Shown: positions 26,736 to 35,883 of the stretch, in pieces
Layout of the letters: each line of letters starts with the position of its first letter
Numbering within the stretch: position 1 is the first letter of the stretch
From: Apilactobacillus ozensis DSM 23829 = JCM 17196
GTDB taxonomy: Bacteria > Bacillota > Bacilli > Lactobacillales > Lactobacillaceae
Direction of reading: 5' to 3'
Assembly (NCBI RefSeq): GCF_001435995.1
Contig: NZ_AYYQ01000031.1
Span: 62,001-126,000, forward strand
Length of the DNA stretch: 64,000 nucleotides
Position numbers and translations under genes: made by a program
The notes under the pieces: generated by a model
What the model was told of the DNA's origin: nothing
Database searches by the model: none
What the model saw: only the letters and a program-made list of their open reading frames with translations

Positions 26736-27815
26736 TTAATTATTTAATTCTTCATAATAGTATACCTTGCCATTACTAGAATTAGCAACATAATATAAGT
26801 ACATTTTGTCTTGATAGTCAGGATTTATAACCGCTTTGATAGATTCAATGCTTGGATTATTAAATGGACCAGGTCCAAACCCTGTGTGCTTATATAAATT
26901 ATAAGGAGATTTAACTTTTAAATCTTTATTAGTTAATTTTAGATGATTCTTGTTTAATATATAAAAAATAGATGTACTGCTTCTTAAAGGCATATTCATT
27001 CTAATTTTATTAAATAAGACACCAGCTATTTTACGCTTGTTACTATAAGAGAAATCCTCTTTCTCAACTATAGAAGCAATCGTTAAAACTTTTCTAACGT
27101 TCAACTTACTATCACTTATTTTCTTATAGTATGGGCTCATCTCATAATTAGTTTTGGAAACCATTTGTTCAACAATACTTTTTAACGAAATATCATTGGA
27201 CGAATTATAAGTAGCTGGATATAAGAACCCTTCTAAAGGATATTTAACATCCTTACCTCTGTTAATTGACTTAAGCAACTTAGGATACTTATCTACTAAG
27301 TAATCAATAAATTTTTTATCTTTCATAAGATTAATAAAATCTTTTGCTGAATACTTACTACCCTTGTCAACTGCTGAAGCAATTTGATCAATTGAAGCTC
27401 CTTCACGAACAAGAACTCGACCATAAGTACCTTCTAGTGGTTGTGCGGAGCCACCTTTTTGCAAACTATCGGCTATTTTTTTTAAGCTCATCGATGGCGA
27501 TAAACGATAATATCCCGCACCAAATTTAGATAAATTATGTGAGTTAACATAATAGTCGAAAACCATTCCACTTTTTACAATTCCATTGTCTTGCAAAATT
27601 GAACCTATTTTCTTATCAGATGCACCCATTGGAATTTTAATTTGTTTGAAAGATTTATCATTAGAATTAAGAGGCTTCAATGAAGTTTTTAAATAATTAT
27701 GAAAAACCAAAAAAATACACAAGCCCAAAACCAGCAAGATACCAACTATTGACAGAAATATTTTTCTACCAATATTGTTATTATTTTTTTGGGAATGATT
27801 TGAATCAGTATTCAA
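26736..27815 (-). CDS. mltG: Endolytic murein transglycosylase MltG
   Basis: Membrane-anchored YceG-fold enzyme that cuts nascent glycan strands and sets their length. 359 aa: Asn-rich cytoplasmic tail, one membrane helix at about 17-38, a LysM-like segment, then the catalytic domain with Glu251 in TIASIVEKE and YPLEGFLYPATY near 192-203. Starts at TTG (27813-27815) with GGAGGA upstream. Confidence 0.93.
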   Translation of the reverse strand: MNTDSNHSQKNNNNIGRKIFLSIVGILLVLGLCIFLVFHNYLKTSLKPLNSNDKSFKQIKIPMGASDKKIGSILQDNGIVKSGMVFDYYVNSHNLSKFGAGYYRLSPSMSLKKIADSLQKGGSAQPLEGTYGRVLVREGASIDQIASAVDKGSKYSAKDFINLMKDKKFIDYLVDKYPKLLKSINRGKDVKYPLEGFLYPATYNSSNDISLKSIVEQMVSKTNYEMSPYYKKISDSKLNVRKVLTIASIVEKEDFSYSNKRKIAGVLFNKIRMNMPLRSSTSIFYILNKNHLKLTNKDLKVKSPYNLYKHTGFGPGPFNNPSIESIKAVINPDYQDKMYLYYVANSSNGKVYYYEELNN

Positions 27816-27836
27816 AATAACTTCCTCCGTTTAATC

Positions 27837-30251
27837 CTATCTAATTTCAACATCAAATTCTTTAACTAAGTTTCTTTCAACTTTATCAAATGCTTTATTA
27901 ACTTCGTCATCAGTTAAAGTATCTTTTTTATTTTGATATGTCAAGCTATATGCCATAGATTTCTTGCCTTCAGGTACATTTTTACCATTATAAACATCAA
28001 ATAAACTTACATTGGTTAAATAAGCTCCACCACGTTTTAAAATAACGTCCATAATTTGTTTGTTAGTAATTTCAGTATTAACTAACATGGCAATATCTCT
28101 AGAAATAGAAGGATACTTAGACACTAAATCATATTGTTGTTCTTGCTTAGGCAAATCAATAATTGTTTGAAGGTTTAAGTCAAATACATAAGTTTCTTTA
28201 ATGTTAAATTTCTTAGCAATTTTAGGATGAACTTGTCCAATGAATCCAATGTAATGTCCATGAACCATAATATCAGCTGTTCTACCTGGATGCATTTCTG
28301 GATATTTATTAGTGGCAATATATTCAATATTTCCGTTTAATTGCAAACTGCTTAAATAGTTTTCTAAAATACCCTTGATGTCATAGAAATCAACATTTTT
28401 AGGATTATTATTCCATTTTTTGTTTACTAGTGCACCGGAAATTGCAGCTGAGATATGTTCAATTTCATTTGGACGAACTTGATCTTCATTATCCTTATAA
28501 AATACTCGACCTTGTTCATATAACGCAACATCTTTAACATTGCGAGCTTGATTGTAAGCAATATCGTCTAACAAACCAGTTACTAAGTTCATTCTTAATG
28601 TGAAATGGTCGGTACTCATTGGAAAACTCAAATCAGTTTCATAAGTATCTTGCATTAAAAACATATTAGCTTTTTCGGGAGTAGTTAATGAGTATGAAAT
28701 CGCGTGTGTTAAGCCTAAAGCTTGTAATTTATTTCTACTATTTCTAATCAATTGTTGCTTAGGACTTAACATTCCAATGGTAGTTTTTCCTTCAGGTAAG
28801 GTACTTGGTAAATTGTCATATCCATATATACGAGCAACTTCTTCAATTAAGTCAGAATCTATATGAATATCACCTCTACGAGTAGGTACTTCTACGTCAA
28901 AATCATTATTTTTAACGTCTACTTTAAATGCTAATCTTTCAAAAATGTCTTTAACTTGGTCAACAGTTAATTTAGTTCCCAATACGTGATTAATTCTGTC
29001 TAGTGAAATTCTAACATTTATATTCTCTTTAGGTTTATCAACAGCAGTTACAATGTCTTCACAAACATCCCCAATAGCTAAATCATTAATCATCCAGCTA
29101 GCTTCTTCTAAAACATTAGTTAAATTATTTATATCTACTCCACGTTCGAAGCGTTGTGAAGCTTCTGTATGAATAACATGCTTACGCGCCATTTTACGTA
29201 CTTTGATTGAATCAAAAACGGCACATTCTAAGACAATATTTTTAGTGTCATTAGTAATCGAAGTGTTTAATCCACCAATCACCCCACCCATTGCAATGGG
29301 TGCTTTACTGTCAGCCACAACTAAATCATTTTCATCTAAGTTAACTTCATCTTCGTCTAAAGTGGTTATCTTTTCGCCTACTTTTGCATTTCTAACAATA
29401 AATTGTTTACCACTAACTTTGTCTAAGTCATATGCATGCATAGGTTGACCAAACTTAATCATCATATAGTTAGTAATATCAACAATATTGTTGATTGGCT
29501 TAATGCCAGCATTCCATAATCTAATTTGTAACCATAAAGGACTCGCTTTAACTTCTACATTATTAATTACTCTATTTTTATAACTACTTACATCTTCTAA
29601 ATCTACACGGTTAGAAATTTGATCAGCTGATTTATCATTAGAAAAATCATTTAACTTTTTATAGTCTAAATTAACTGGTTTGTTATAGATAGCTGATAAA
29701 TCGCGTAAGGTCCCATACATACTCAACATATCACCACGGTTAGGAGTTACGTCTAAGTCAATTAATTCATCATTCATTCCAATGTAATCATAAACATCTG
29801 AACCAATTTCAGCATTTTCAGGTAAGAAATAAATTCCTTCAGACCATTCTTTAGGAACAACATCTTTTGGAAAGCCAATTTCATCAAGTGCGCAAAGCAT
29901 TCCAAAAGAAGGTACGCCACGCATCTTTGATTTTTTAATTTTAACATTGTCAGCAATTCTAGAACCTGGCAGTGCTACAATTACTTTCTTATTTACAGCT
30001 ACGTTAGGTGCACCACAAACAATTTGTAAAGGTTCATCTTCACCAACATCAACTTGACAAATATGAAGATGATCAGAATCAGGATGGTCTTCCAATGACA
30101 AAATTTGACCAACTACTATCTTTTTAAGACCAGCACTAGGTTTAACAACTGAATCAACCTCCACTGAAGAACGTTCAATTTTTTCGGCTAATTCATCGGC
30201 TGATACGTCTAAATTAATATAATCTTTTAGCCATTTGTAAGAAACTTTCAT
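27837..30251 (-). CDS. pheT: Phenylalanyl-tRNA synthetase beta subunit
   Basis: 804-aa beta chain of the tetrameric PheRS. Domains in order: B1 and EMAP-like tRNA-binding domain (about 40-150), B5, B3/B4 editing domain with HAYD, PIAMGGVIGG, LECAVFD and TEASQRFERG, B5/B6/B7, and a C-terminal B8 anticodon-binding domain. The editing-site residues (His of HAYD, Glu of LECAVFD, Thr of TEAS) look intact, in contrast to thrS in this window. Cotranscribed with pheS. Confidence 0.96.
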   Translation of the reverse strand: MKVSYKWLKDYINLDVSADELAEKIERSSVEVDSVVKPSAGLKKIVVGQILSLEDHPDSDHLHICQVDVGEDEPLQIVCGAPNVAVNKKVIVALPGSRIADNVKIKKSKMRGVPSFGMLCALDEIGFPKDVVPKEWSEGIYFLPENAEIGSDVYDYIGMNDELIDLDVTPNRGDMLSMYGTLRDLSAIYNKPVNLDYKKLNDFSNDKSADQISNRVDLEDVSSYKNRVINNVEVKASPLWLQIRLWNAGIKPINNIVDITNYMMIKFGQPMHAYDLDKVSGKQFIVRNAKVGEKITTLDEDEVNLDENDLVVADSKAPIAMGGVIGGLNTSITNDTKNIVLECAVFDSIKVRKMARKHVIHTEASQRFERGVDINNLTNVLEEASWMINDLAIGDVCEDIVTAVDKPKENINVRISLDRINHVLGTKLTVDQVKDIFERLAFKVDVKNNDFDVEVPTRRGDIHIDSDLIEEVARIYGYDNLPSTLPEGKTTIGMLSPKQQLIRNSRNKLQALGLTHAISYSLTTPEKANMFLMQDTYETDLSFPMSTDHFTLRMNLVTGLLDDIAYNQARNVKDVALYEQGRVFYKDNEDQVRPNEIEHISAAISGALVNKKWNNNPKNVDFYDIKGILENYLSSLQLNGNIEYIATNKYPEMHPGRTADIMVHGHYIGFIGQVHPKIAKKFNIKETYVFDLNLQTIIDLPKQEQQYDLVSKYPSISRDIAMLVNTEITNKQIMDVILKRGGAYLTNVSLFDVYNGKNVPEGKKSMAYSLTYQNKKDTLTDDEVNKAFDKVERNLVKEFDVEIR

Positions 30252-30264
30252 TTAATATCTCTCC

Positions 30265-31305
30265 TTAGTTAAATTGTGATAAGAATCGTACATCGTTTAA
30301 ATAAAAATCACGAATATCATCAACCCCATATTTAAGCATGGCAAAACGGTCTGGTCCTAAACCAAAAGCAAATCCACCATATTTTTGCGAGTCAACTCCA
30401 GCCATCTCTAAAACGTTAGGATGAACCATTCCGGCACCTAAAACTTCAATCCATCCGGTATTCTTACATACGTCACAACCCTTACCATTACACTTAAAGC
30501 AAGTAATGTCAGCTTCTACTGATGGTTCAGTAAATGGGAAATAGCTTGGTCTTAATCTAACGTCAAATTTATCACCAAATAGTTGATGAGTTAGAAATTC
30601 TAGTGTTCCCTTTAAATCTCCCATAGTAATATTTTCATCTATCACAATACCTTCAACCTGGTGGAATTGATGTGAATGAGTAGGGTCATCAGTATCACGT
30701 CGATAAACTACACCTGGTGAAATCATCTTCAAAGGTCCTTTAGAAAAATCATGTTTTTCTAGAGTTCTAGCTTGCATTGGAGAGGTTTGAGTACGCATTA
30801 AAATTTCTTTTGTAATATAAAATGTATCTTGCATATCACGTGCTGGATGGTCTTTAGGAAGGTTCATCATTTCAAAATTGTATTTATCTTCCTCTACTTC
30901 TGGACCACTTAATACTTCATAGCCCATTCCCATGAACATATCGCAAATCTGATCAATAATTGATTGTATAACATGTGGATGCCCCACTCTGGTAGTAGAA
31001 CCCGGCAACGTAACATCTATTTTTTCAGCACTTAATTTTGCATTTAAGGCTTCATTTTCTAAAATTTCTTGCTTATTTGCCAGTGCAGTCTGAATTTCAT
31101 CACGAACCTTATTGGCGTATTGACCAACTAGTGGTTTTTCTTCATTAGGCAGGTCTTTGATTCCTCTTAAAACTTTAGTAATTTCACCCTTTTTACCTAA
31201 CAAATTAACTTTTATATCGTTAGTTATTTCTTTAAGGTCAGTAGAATGATTAATCTTTTCGAGACCTTCTTTAAGAACTGATTGTAGTTCATCTTGTAAA
31301 GACAT
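30265..31305 (-). CDS. pheS: Phenylalanyl-tRNA synthetase alpha subunit
   Basis: 346-aa catalytic alpha chain: N-terminal coiled coil (residues 1-90) and class II core with the motifs [33 protein letters not shown] and [18 protein letters not shown] four-cysteine insert [17 protein letters not shown] suggests a zinc site. The ATG at 31303-31305 has AAGGAGG upstream. Controlled by the T-box leader upstream. Confidence 0.97.
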   Translation of the reverse strand: MSLQDELQSVLKEGLEKINHSTDLKEITNDIKVNLLGKKGEITKVLRGIKDLPNEEKPLVGQYANKVRDEIQTALANKQEILENEALNAKLSAEKIDVTLPGSTTRVGHPHVIQSIIDQICDMFMGMGYEVLSGPEVEEDKYNFEMMNLPKDHPARDMQDTFYITKEILMRTQTSPMQARTLEKHDFSKGPLKMISPGVVYRRDTDDPTHSHQFHQVEGIVIDENITMGDLKGTLEFLTHQLFGDKFDVRLRPSYFPFTEPSVEADITCFKCNGKGCDVCKNTGWIEVLGAGMVHPNVLEMAGVDSQKYGGFAFGLGPDRFAMLKYGVDDIRDFYLNDVRFLSQFN

Positions 31306-31324
31306 TATTTTTTCCTCCTTGTTA

Positions 31325-31530
31325 AATAAAAAAGCTCCGCCCCAAAAAGGGACGAAGCATCGCGGTACCACCCTAGTTTATACAACAATCGTATACAACT
31401 TAAAGTCCTATAACGGTGGACGAACCGAAATGTTTTTTGCCAAAATTGACTCCCAACATTAGCTCGGAAAATGAATTCAGCTATATCAATGTTCATTCTC
31501 ATCCCAATATGAACTTTCTGTAAAGTATAG
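31325..31530 (-). promoter_or_regulatory. T-box: T-box riboswitch of pheST (tRNA-Phe)
   Basis: The minus strand holds the antiterminator core AGGGTGGTACCGCG (31361-31374) followed by a terminator with stem GCTTCGTCCC/GGGGCGGAGC and six T (31328-31358). Upstream is the stem I region, where GAATTC contains a TTC phenylalanine specifier (complement of 31473-31475). Uncharged tRNA-Phe would favour read-through. A TTGACG at 31544-31549 is the nearest -35 candidate. Confidence 0.93.
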
Positions 31531-31599
31531 CTTACTAATTTTTCGTCAAAACTCTTAATTTGATAATAAAATATTTTAATAAATTGGTCAAGGCCATTA

Positions 31600-31920
31600 T
31601 TACTTATGACACCATTTATTTGACCAATTATGAACCTCATCCATAATTGGTTTTAATTCTTCACCTTTTTTAGTTAAAGAATATTCAATTAAATTTGAAT
31701 TTTCAAAAGCCCTTCTCTTTACAATATGTTTACCCTCAAGTTCTTTTAAACGTTCAGCTAACATACGGTCACTACATTTTTCAACAGCTTTAGACAAGGT
31801 TTTAAAACGTTGTGGACTATCGTTTAGCAACGATTCTATAATTAATCCATTCCATTTTTTACCAAGAATAGAAAAAGTTTGTTCAAATTTAGGGCAAACT
31901 TTACAATCTTCAGATATCAA
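31600..31920 (-). CDS. HxlR-family transcriptional regulator
   Basis: 106-aa winged-helix protein of the HxlR/DUF24 family: CPKFEQTFSILGKKWNGLII at 9-28, then SDRMLAERLKELEGKHIVKR and EYSLTKKGEEL. Cys6 and Cys9 at the N-terminus and Cys104 near the C-terminus are candidates for thiol or electrophile sensing, as in YodB and HypR of Bacillus; this is inference. It is downstream of an HD hydrolase gene, nine bases apart, and just upstream of the pheS leader. Confidence 0.88.
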   Translation of the reverse strand: MISEDCKVCPKFEQTFSILGKKWNGLIIESLLNDSPQRFKTLSKAVEKCSDRMLAERLKELEGKHIVKRRAFENSNLIEYSLTKKGEELKPIMDEVHNWSNKWCHK

Positions 31921-31928
31921 TTAATAAG

Positions 31929-32417
31929 CTACCTCCTTAATATCTTTTTCACTAGTGTTTTTTTAAGTAAAGACTTAAAATATTCACCTACTGCTTCATA
32001 GTCATCCACAAAAGAAACAATGTAACTTTCAGCATACTTGGGACGCGCTAAAGTAAATCCCCACATATGTTTTAAGATAATATCTTTTTCCTTTTCGTTT
32101 AAACTGGTAATCTTTTCAGCATTTCTCAATGCAATTCTAGGATGCATAAAAGCATGTGACCCTAGATTGAACTTGGTTTCACGCCAGTCGTAATAAAATA
32201 AATCATGTAATAGGCCAGCTCTGGCAATAGATCGGGTATCTAGATGCAACTTCTCGGCTATTTGATAACTTGCATATGAAACGCTTATACAATGTATCAT
32301 TCTTGTAGAGTTATGGTGTTGAATATAGTTATCTAGTTTTTTAAAACGTTCATCTTCTAATATATCTTTAACCAAAGACATATAGTGTTCATCTAACTCC
32401 CAAACATCTTTTTTCAT
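31929..32417 (-). CDS. HD-domain phosphohydrolase
   Basis: 162-aa metal-dependent phosphohydrolase of unknown substrate. HD motif: His42 and His71-Asp72 in ARAGLLHDLFYYDW, then SHAFMHPRIALRNA and the terminal Asp region FVDDYEAVGEY. AGGG precedes the ATG. Paired with the HxlR regulator downstream. Confidence 0.85.
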   Translation of the reverse strand: MKKDVWELDEHYMSLVKDILEDERFKKLDNYIQHHNSTRMIHCISVSYASYQIAEKLHLDTRSIARAGLLHDLFYYDWRETKFNLGSHAFMHPRIALRNAEKITSLNEKEKDIILKHMWGFTLARPKYAESYIVSFVDDYEAVGEYFKSLLKKTLVKKILRR

Positions 32418-32499
32418 AAAAGAGATTTTCCCTTCTAAAAGTAAATATATAAATTAATTAGTTATATAATAAACAAAAGTCCGCAATATGCAAGTAATT

Positions 32500-33276
32500 C
32501 TACTTACATAAACTAAACATTAAAATACCAGCAGCTATTGCTACATTTAAGGATTCAGCATGTCCTTTAATTGGAATATATAAATTGTCAGTTGTTTTCT
32601 CAAGTAATGATTGTTGCATACCATTACCCTCATTTCCCATTATCAAAGAAAAGTCATTAATTGGTTTTACAGTATTATAATCTATAGCTTGTGGATTTAA
32701 TTCGCTACCATAAACTGGAATTCCAAAGTTAATACAGCTATCTACCCAATCATTTAAATCATATTTCATAATTTTAACGTGAAAGTTGCTTCCCTGCATA
32801 GATCTTAATACTTTAGCATTAAAAATGTCAGAGGTTCCCTCTCCAAAAACTACTCCCTCCATACCAGCTGCATCAGCGGTACGTATCATTGTTCCAATAT
32901 TTCCTGGGTCCTGAACATTATCAAGTAACAACCATTTCCCACTAACTGTATCTTTGGTAAAATCATTATCAATGTGGGGTAATTGTACGATAGCAAAAGC
33001 TCCCTGTGGAGTAGTAGTAGAACCTAATTTTAGCGATACTTCATCAGAAATAATAATGATTTCATATTTTTCAATATTATTTATTTCTTTGAAATGCAAA
33101 TCATATTGCTTTTCAGTGAATAATATTGTTTTTACATTTTGCTTATAATTAATTGCTTCCTTGATTAAATGCCAATTTTCTAAAATATAAAGATTCATTT
33201 TATCTCTGTTTTTTTTAGTTTTTAATTTAGACCAAGATTTAATTCGTTCATTTTTAGGTGACACGATTTTTTCCAT
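32500..33276 (-). CDS. TrmH/SpoU-family rRNA methyltransferase
   Basis: 258-aa SPOUT methyltransferase that 2'-O-methylates RNA. The N-terminal L30e-like substrate-binding domain (1-100) precedes the knotted domain with LLDNVQDPGNIGTMIRTADA near 117, IMGNEGNG near 214 and PIKGHAESLNVAIAAGI near 236. Close to Bacillus YsgA. Divergent from acyP, as in other lactobacilli; the exact RNA target is not known from sequence. Confidence 0.92.
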   Translation of the reverse strand: MEKIVSPKNERIKSWSKLKTKKNRDKMNLYILENWHLIKEAINYKQNVKTILFTEKQYDLHFKEINNIEKYEIIIISDEVSLKLGSTTTPQGAFAIVQLPHIDNDFTKDTVSGKWLLLDNVQDPGNIGTMIRTADAAGMEGVVFGEGTSDIFNAKVLRSMQGSNFHVKIMKYDLNDWVDSCINFGIPVYGSELNPQAIDYNTVKPINDFSLIMGNEGNGMQQSLLEKTTDNLYIPIKGHAESLNVAIAAGILMFSLCK

Positions 33277-33359
33277 ATGGGTTTTATCTCCTATTTTAGC
33301 TTAACTAATTTCATATTTCATATTCTATCATAATCTTTTTAATTTTCAGGAGGAAAATC

Positions 33360-33644
33360 ATGTCAAATAAATCTATAAACGTAATAGTTAAAGGTATTGT
33401 TCAAGGAGTTGGCTATCGAGTAACAGTAAAACGTATAGCTAACGAGCTTAATATAGTCGGAACTGTGCAAAATCTTAAAAATGGAAACGTTAAAATTGTA
33501 GCTGCCGGAAATTCCAATAAAATTGAAAAATTTATAACATTAATTAAGAATAATCCAACTCCATTTTCCAAAGTAGACGATATTAGCATTGAAAGTAATT
33601 ACCAAAACAACAATAAATATTCAGATTTCAAAATTATAATATAA
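33360..33644 (+). CDS. acyP: Acylphosphatase
   Basis: 94-aa enzyme hydrolysing acyl phosphates. The catalytic pair is present: Arg20 in GIVQGVGYR and Asn38 in VQNLKNGNV. AGGAGG precedes the ATG by six bases. It lies between a divergent SpoU methyltransferase gene and yidC, a conserved arrangement in lactobacilli. Confidence 0.94.
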   Translation: MSNKSINVIVKGIVQGVGYRVTVKRIANELNIVGTVQNLKNGNVKIVAAGNSNKIEKFITLIKNNPTPFSKVDDISIESNYQNNNKYSDFKIII

Positions 33645-33718
33645 AAGCAAACTAAAAAATTTATACATTTTCTGTTATTATTATAAAGTATATTATTTTT
33701 AGGAAGGGTTTTATCTTA

Positions 33719-34627
33719 ATGAAAAGAATAAAGAAATTGTACTTACTAATGGCTATTGCTGTTATGACAATAACATTATCAGGTTGTGTAAGAGTAAATA
33801 ATGACGGTACTCCCAAAGAAGGCTTTGTTTATAATTATTTAGCACTACCAGCTGAACATATTTTAGACTTCATCGCTAAATTCGTAGGTGGTTATGGTTG
33901 GGCATTAATTGTATTAACAGTAATTGTAAGAATGATTTTATTACCAGTTATGATCAATCAAATGACTAAATCTACAAAAATGCAAGAAAAAATGAATTTA
34001 ATTCGTCCTCAGATGAAGAACATTCAAAAAAGACAACAAAGTGCCAAAACACAAGAAGAAAAAATGCAAATTCAACAAGAAATGATGGCATTGTATCGAG
34101 ATAATGATGTAAACATGATGGGTGGCATTGGGTGTTTACCATTACTTATTCAAACTCCGGTGTTTATCGCGTTATATAATGCAATTCGTTTTTCACCTGA
34201 AGTTTCACATACTGTTTTTATGGGTATTAGATTAGGTGATAAAAATTTTGTTTTGGTTATTCTATCAGTAATAACTTATTTACTTCAAGGTTATTTAATG
34301 ACCTTGGGCGTACCTGAGGAACAAAAGAAACAAATGAAATTTATGATTTTATTAAATCCTATCGTTATATTGATAGCTACACTGCAATCTCCTGCCGGTT
34401 TAGGAATCTACTTCTTCATAGGTGGAATTTTTATTTGTATTCAAACTTTAATAATAAACATGTACAGACCAAAAATAAGAAGAGAAGTAATCGAACAGGC
34501 TAAGAAAAATCCTACAAAAGTTGTAACAGAGGTAAAAGAAGAAATAAAAGAAACTCCTAAAGAAATAAACAAAACTGACATTAATCAAAATCGTAAAAGA
34601 AATTCTGGTAAGCAAAATAAGAAATAA
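33719..34627 (+). CDS. yidC: Membrane protein insertase YidC/OxaA (lipoprotein form)
   Basis: 302-aa insertase. N-terminal lipoprotein signal with lipobox LSGC (Cys23), five membrane segments, the conserved groove arginine Arg71 in TVIVRMILLP, the coiled-coil cytoplasmic hairpin 95-130, and a basic Lys/Asn-rich tail that can bind the ribosome. AGGAAGGG precedes the ATG. Its stop lies six bases before an IS1182-type element, so its own terminator has probably been displaced. Confidence 0.95.
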   Translation: MKRIKKLYLLMAIAVMTITLSGCVRVNNDGTPKEGFVYNYLALPAEHILDFIAKFVGGYGWALIVLTVIVRMILLPVMINQMTKSTKMQEKMNLIRPQMKNIQKRQQSAKTQEEKMQIQQEMMALYRDNDVNMMGGIGCLPLLIQTPVFIALYNAIRFSPEVSHTVFMGIRLGDKNFVLVILSVITYLLQGYLMTLGVPEEQKKQMKFMILLNPIVILIATLQSPAGLGIYFFIGGIFICIQTLIINMYRPKIRREVIEQAKKNPTKVVTEVKEEIKETPKEINKTDINQNRKRNSGKQNKK

Positions 34628-34633
34628 ACAAAA

Positions 34634-34660
34634 GGGGCTGTGACATAAGTCTCTAAAAAA
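34634..34660 (+). repeat. Left terminal inverted repeat of the IS1182-type element
   Basis: Twenty-seven bases beginning GGGGCTGTGACATAAG and ending in an A-run, matching 35857-35883 in inverse orientation. Confidence 0.92.
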
Positions 34661-34702
34661 ATAACGCTCGTTGGAATTTGATTTTTCCAACGAGCGTTAT
34701 TT
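34659..34702. repeat. Subterminal hairpin at the left IS end
   Basis: Perfect 17-bp inverted repeat AAATAACGCTCGTTGGA (34659-34675 and 34686-34702) with a ten-base loop, directly inside the terminal repeat. It can act as a terminator for transcripts entering from yidC. A second hairpin, AACGATATC/GATATCGTT (about 34716-34742), precedes the transposase start. Confidence 0.85.
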
Positions 34703-35817
34703 ATGTATAATAAAAAACGATATCGCACCAACTGATATCGTTTAAATAAATCTCCTTGAAAGGAAACTTAAAAATAATGAGTGCTCATTATACTTTAAAT
34801 ATTAAAGATTGGCAACCTAAAAATAATCATCCAGTAAACATTATCAATAAAATTGTTGAAATGATTGGTTTATAAGAAAAATGCATATTTGGTAGGCCAC
34901 GAAAATATGACCTACGGTCACTATTAAAGTTAACCTTGTTTGCCTATTCCAAAGGAATTTTTAGTAGTCGCCAAATTAGCGAATTGGCAGAAGAAAATTT
35001 TTGCTAATCGTAATAGTTATTCTAAAACTGATCATGATGCTACCTTCATGCGTATTAAAGAAAATCACATGTTGAACGGACAATTGAAACCTGCCTATAA
35101 TTTACAAATTGCTACTAGTGGACAATTCATAAATAATTTTGATATTTATCAAAATCCTAACGATACTCGAACCTTAATTCCGTTCTTAAATAAACAAATT
35201 AAGAATAATAGTTTAGGTAAATATATTGTTGCCGATGCTGGTTATTGATCTGAAAGTAATTATCGTTTTATAGAAGAAAAACTAACTAATCATATTCCTT
35301 TAATTCCCTATGGATCAATGTTAAAAGAACAAAGTCGTAAATGGAAAAGTGATGACCATAAGGTCATGAATTGGTATTATAATGCAAAAGATGATTATTT
35401 CATTGATCCTAATGGTGTTCGATTCAATTTTAATGGTTATCGTAAAAGAACTGATAAGCATCAATTTACTCGTGATTTTAAAGAATATAAAGCTTAAAAA
35501 TATGATATTAATCAAAATATAGATTCTAATGCATTAGCCAAATCTGGTAATACCAGAAGAATTAGAATTAATTATGCATGGGAATATTTTAAAAATAAAC
35601 AAAAAGAATTGCTTTTGACACCAAAAACAAGTGATATCTATGCACGAAGAAAAATAGATGTAGAATCAGTTTTTGGTAAACTAAAGGCTTCTTTACGTTT
35701 CAATCGATTCTCTGTTAGGGGAATCGAAAAGGTAAAAAAAGAAATTGGTTTTACTGTAATGGCATTAAATATAAGAAAACTAATGACGAAAGTCATTAAT
35801 TTTATAAATTTATATAC

Positions 35818-35861
35818 AAAAATAGGATTTACGTTAAGTTCCAAACGTAAATCCTATTTTT
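35818..35861. repeat. Subterminal hairpin at the right IS end
   Basis: Perfect 18-bp inverted repeat AAAAATAGGATTTACGTT (35818-35835 and 35844-35861), flanked by A and T, just inside the right terminal repeat. Unrelated in sequence to the left hairpin. Could terminate transcription in either direction. Confidence 0.85.
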
Positions 35862-35883
35862 TAGAGACTTATGTCACAGCCCC
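35857..35883 (-). repeat. Right terminal inverted repeat of the IS1182-type element
   Basis: Inverse copy of the left end; it also encodes the last codons of the adjacent histidine kinase gene. Confidence 0.92.

Larger units (their letters stand above)
34634..35883 (+). mobile_element. Decayed IS1182-type insertion sequence (about 1.25 kb)
   Basis: Bounded by inverted repeats GGGGCTGTGACATAAGTCTC (left end 34634) and its complement (right end 35883). The transposase remnant resembles IS1182: [50 protein letters not shown]. It is shorter than full elements, with an internal deletion and several stops, so it cannot move by itself. Clear target duplications were not found; the flanks are A- and T-runs. 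Confidence 0.9.
34777..35883 (+). pseudogene. IS1182-type transposase pseudogene
   Basis: Starts MSAHYTLNIKDWQPKNNHP with AAGGAAA upstream and hits a TAA after 32 residues. The same frame resumes with [20 protein letters not shown] and ISELAEEN, then an internal deletion with a frameshift joins directly to [16 protein letters not shown] (about 34998). Further in-frame stops occur at 35246-35248 (TGA) and 35495-35497 (TAA). The last part, with DVESVFGKLKASLRFNRF, runs through the right inverted repeat without its own stop. Confidence 0.9.

Noticed and set aside
31305-31640. Minus-strand frame across the pheS leader
   Set aside because: The region is a T-box RNA; the frame is accidental.
34448-34690. 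Minus-strand frame opposite yidC 3' end
   Set aside because: Antisense and runs into the IS terminal repeat; Phe/Tyr-rich composition results from reversed A-rich codons.
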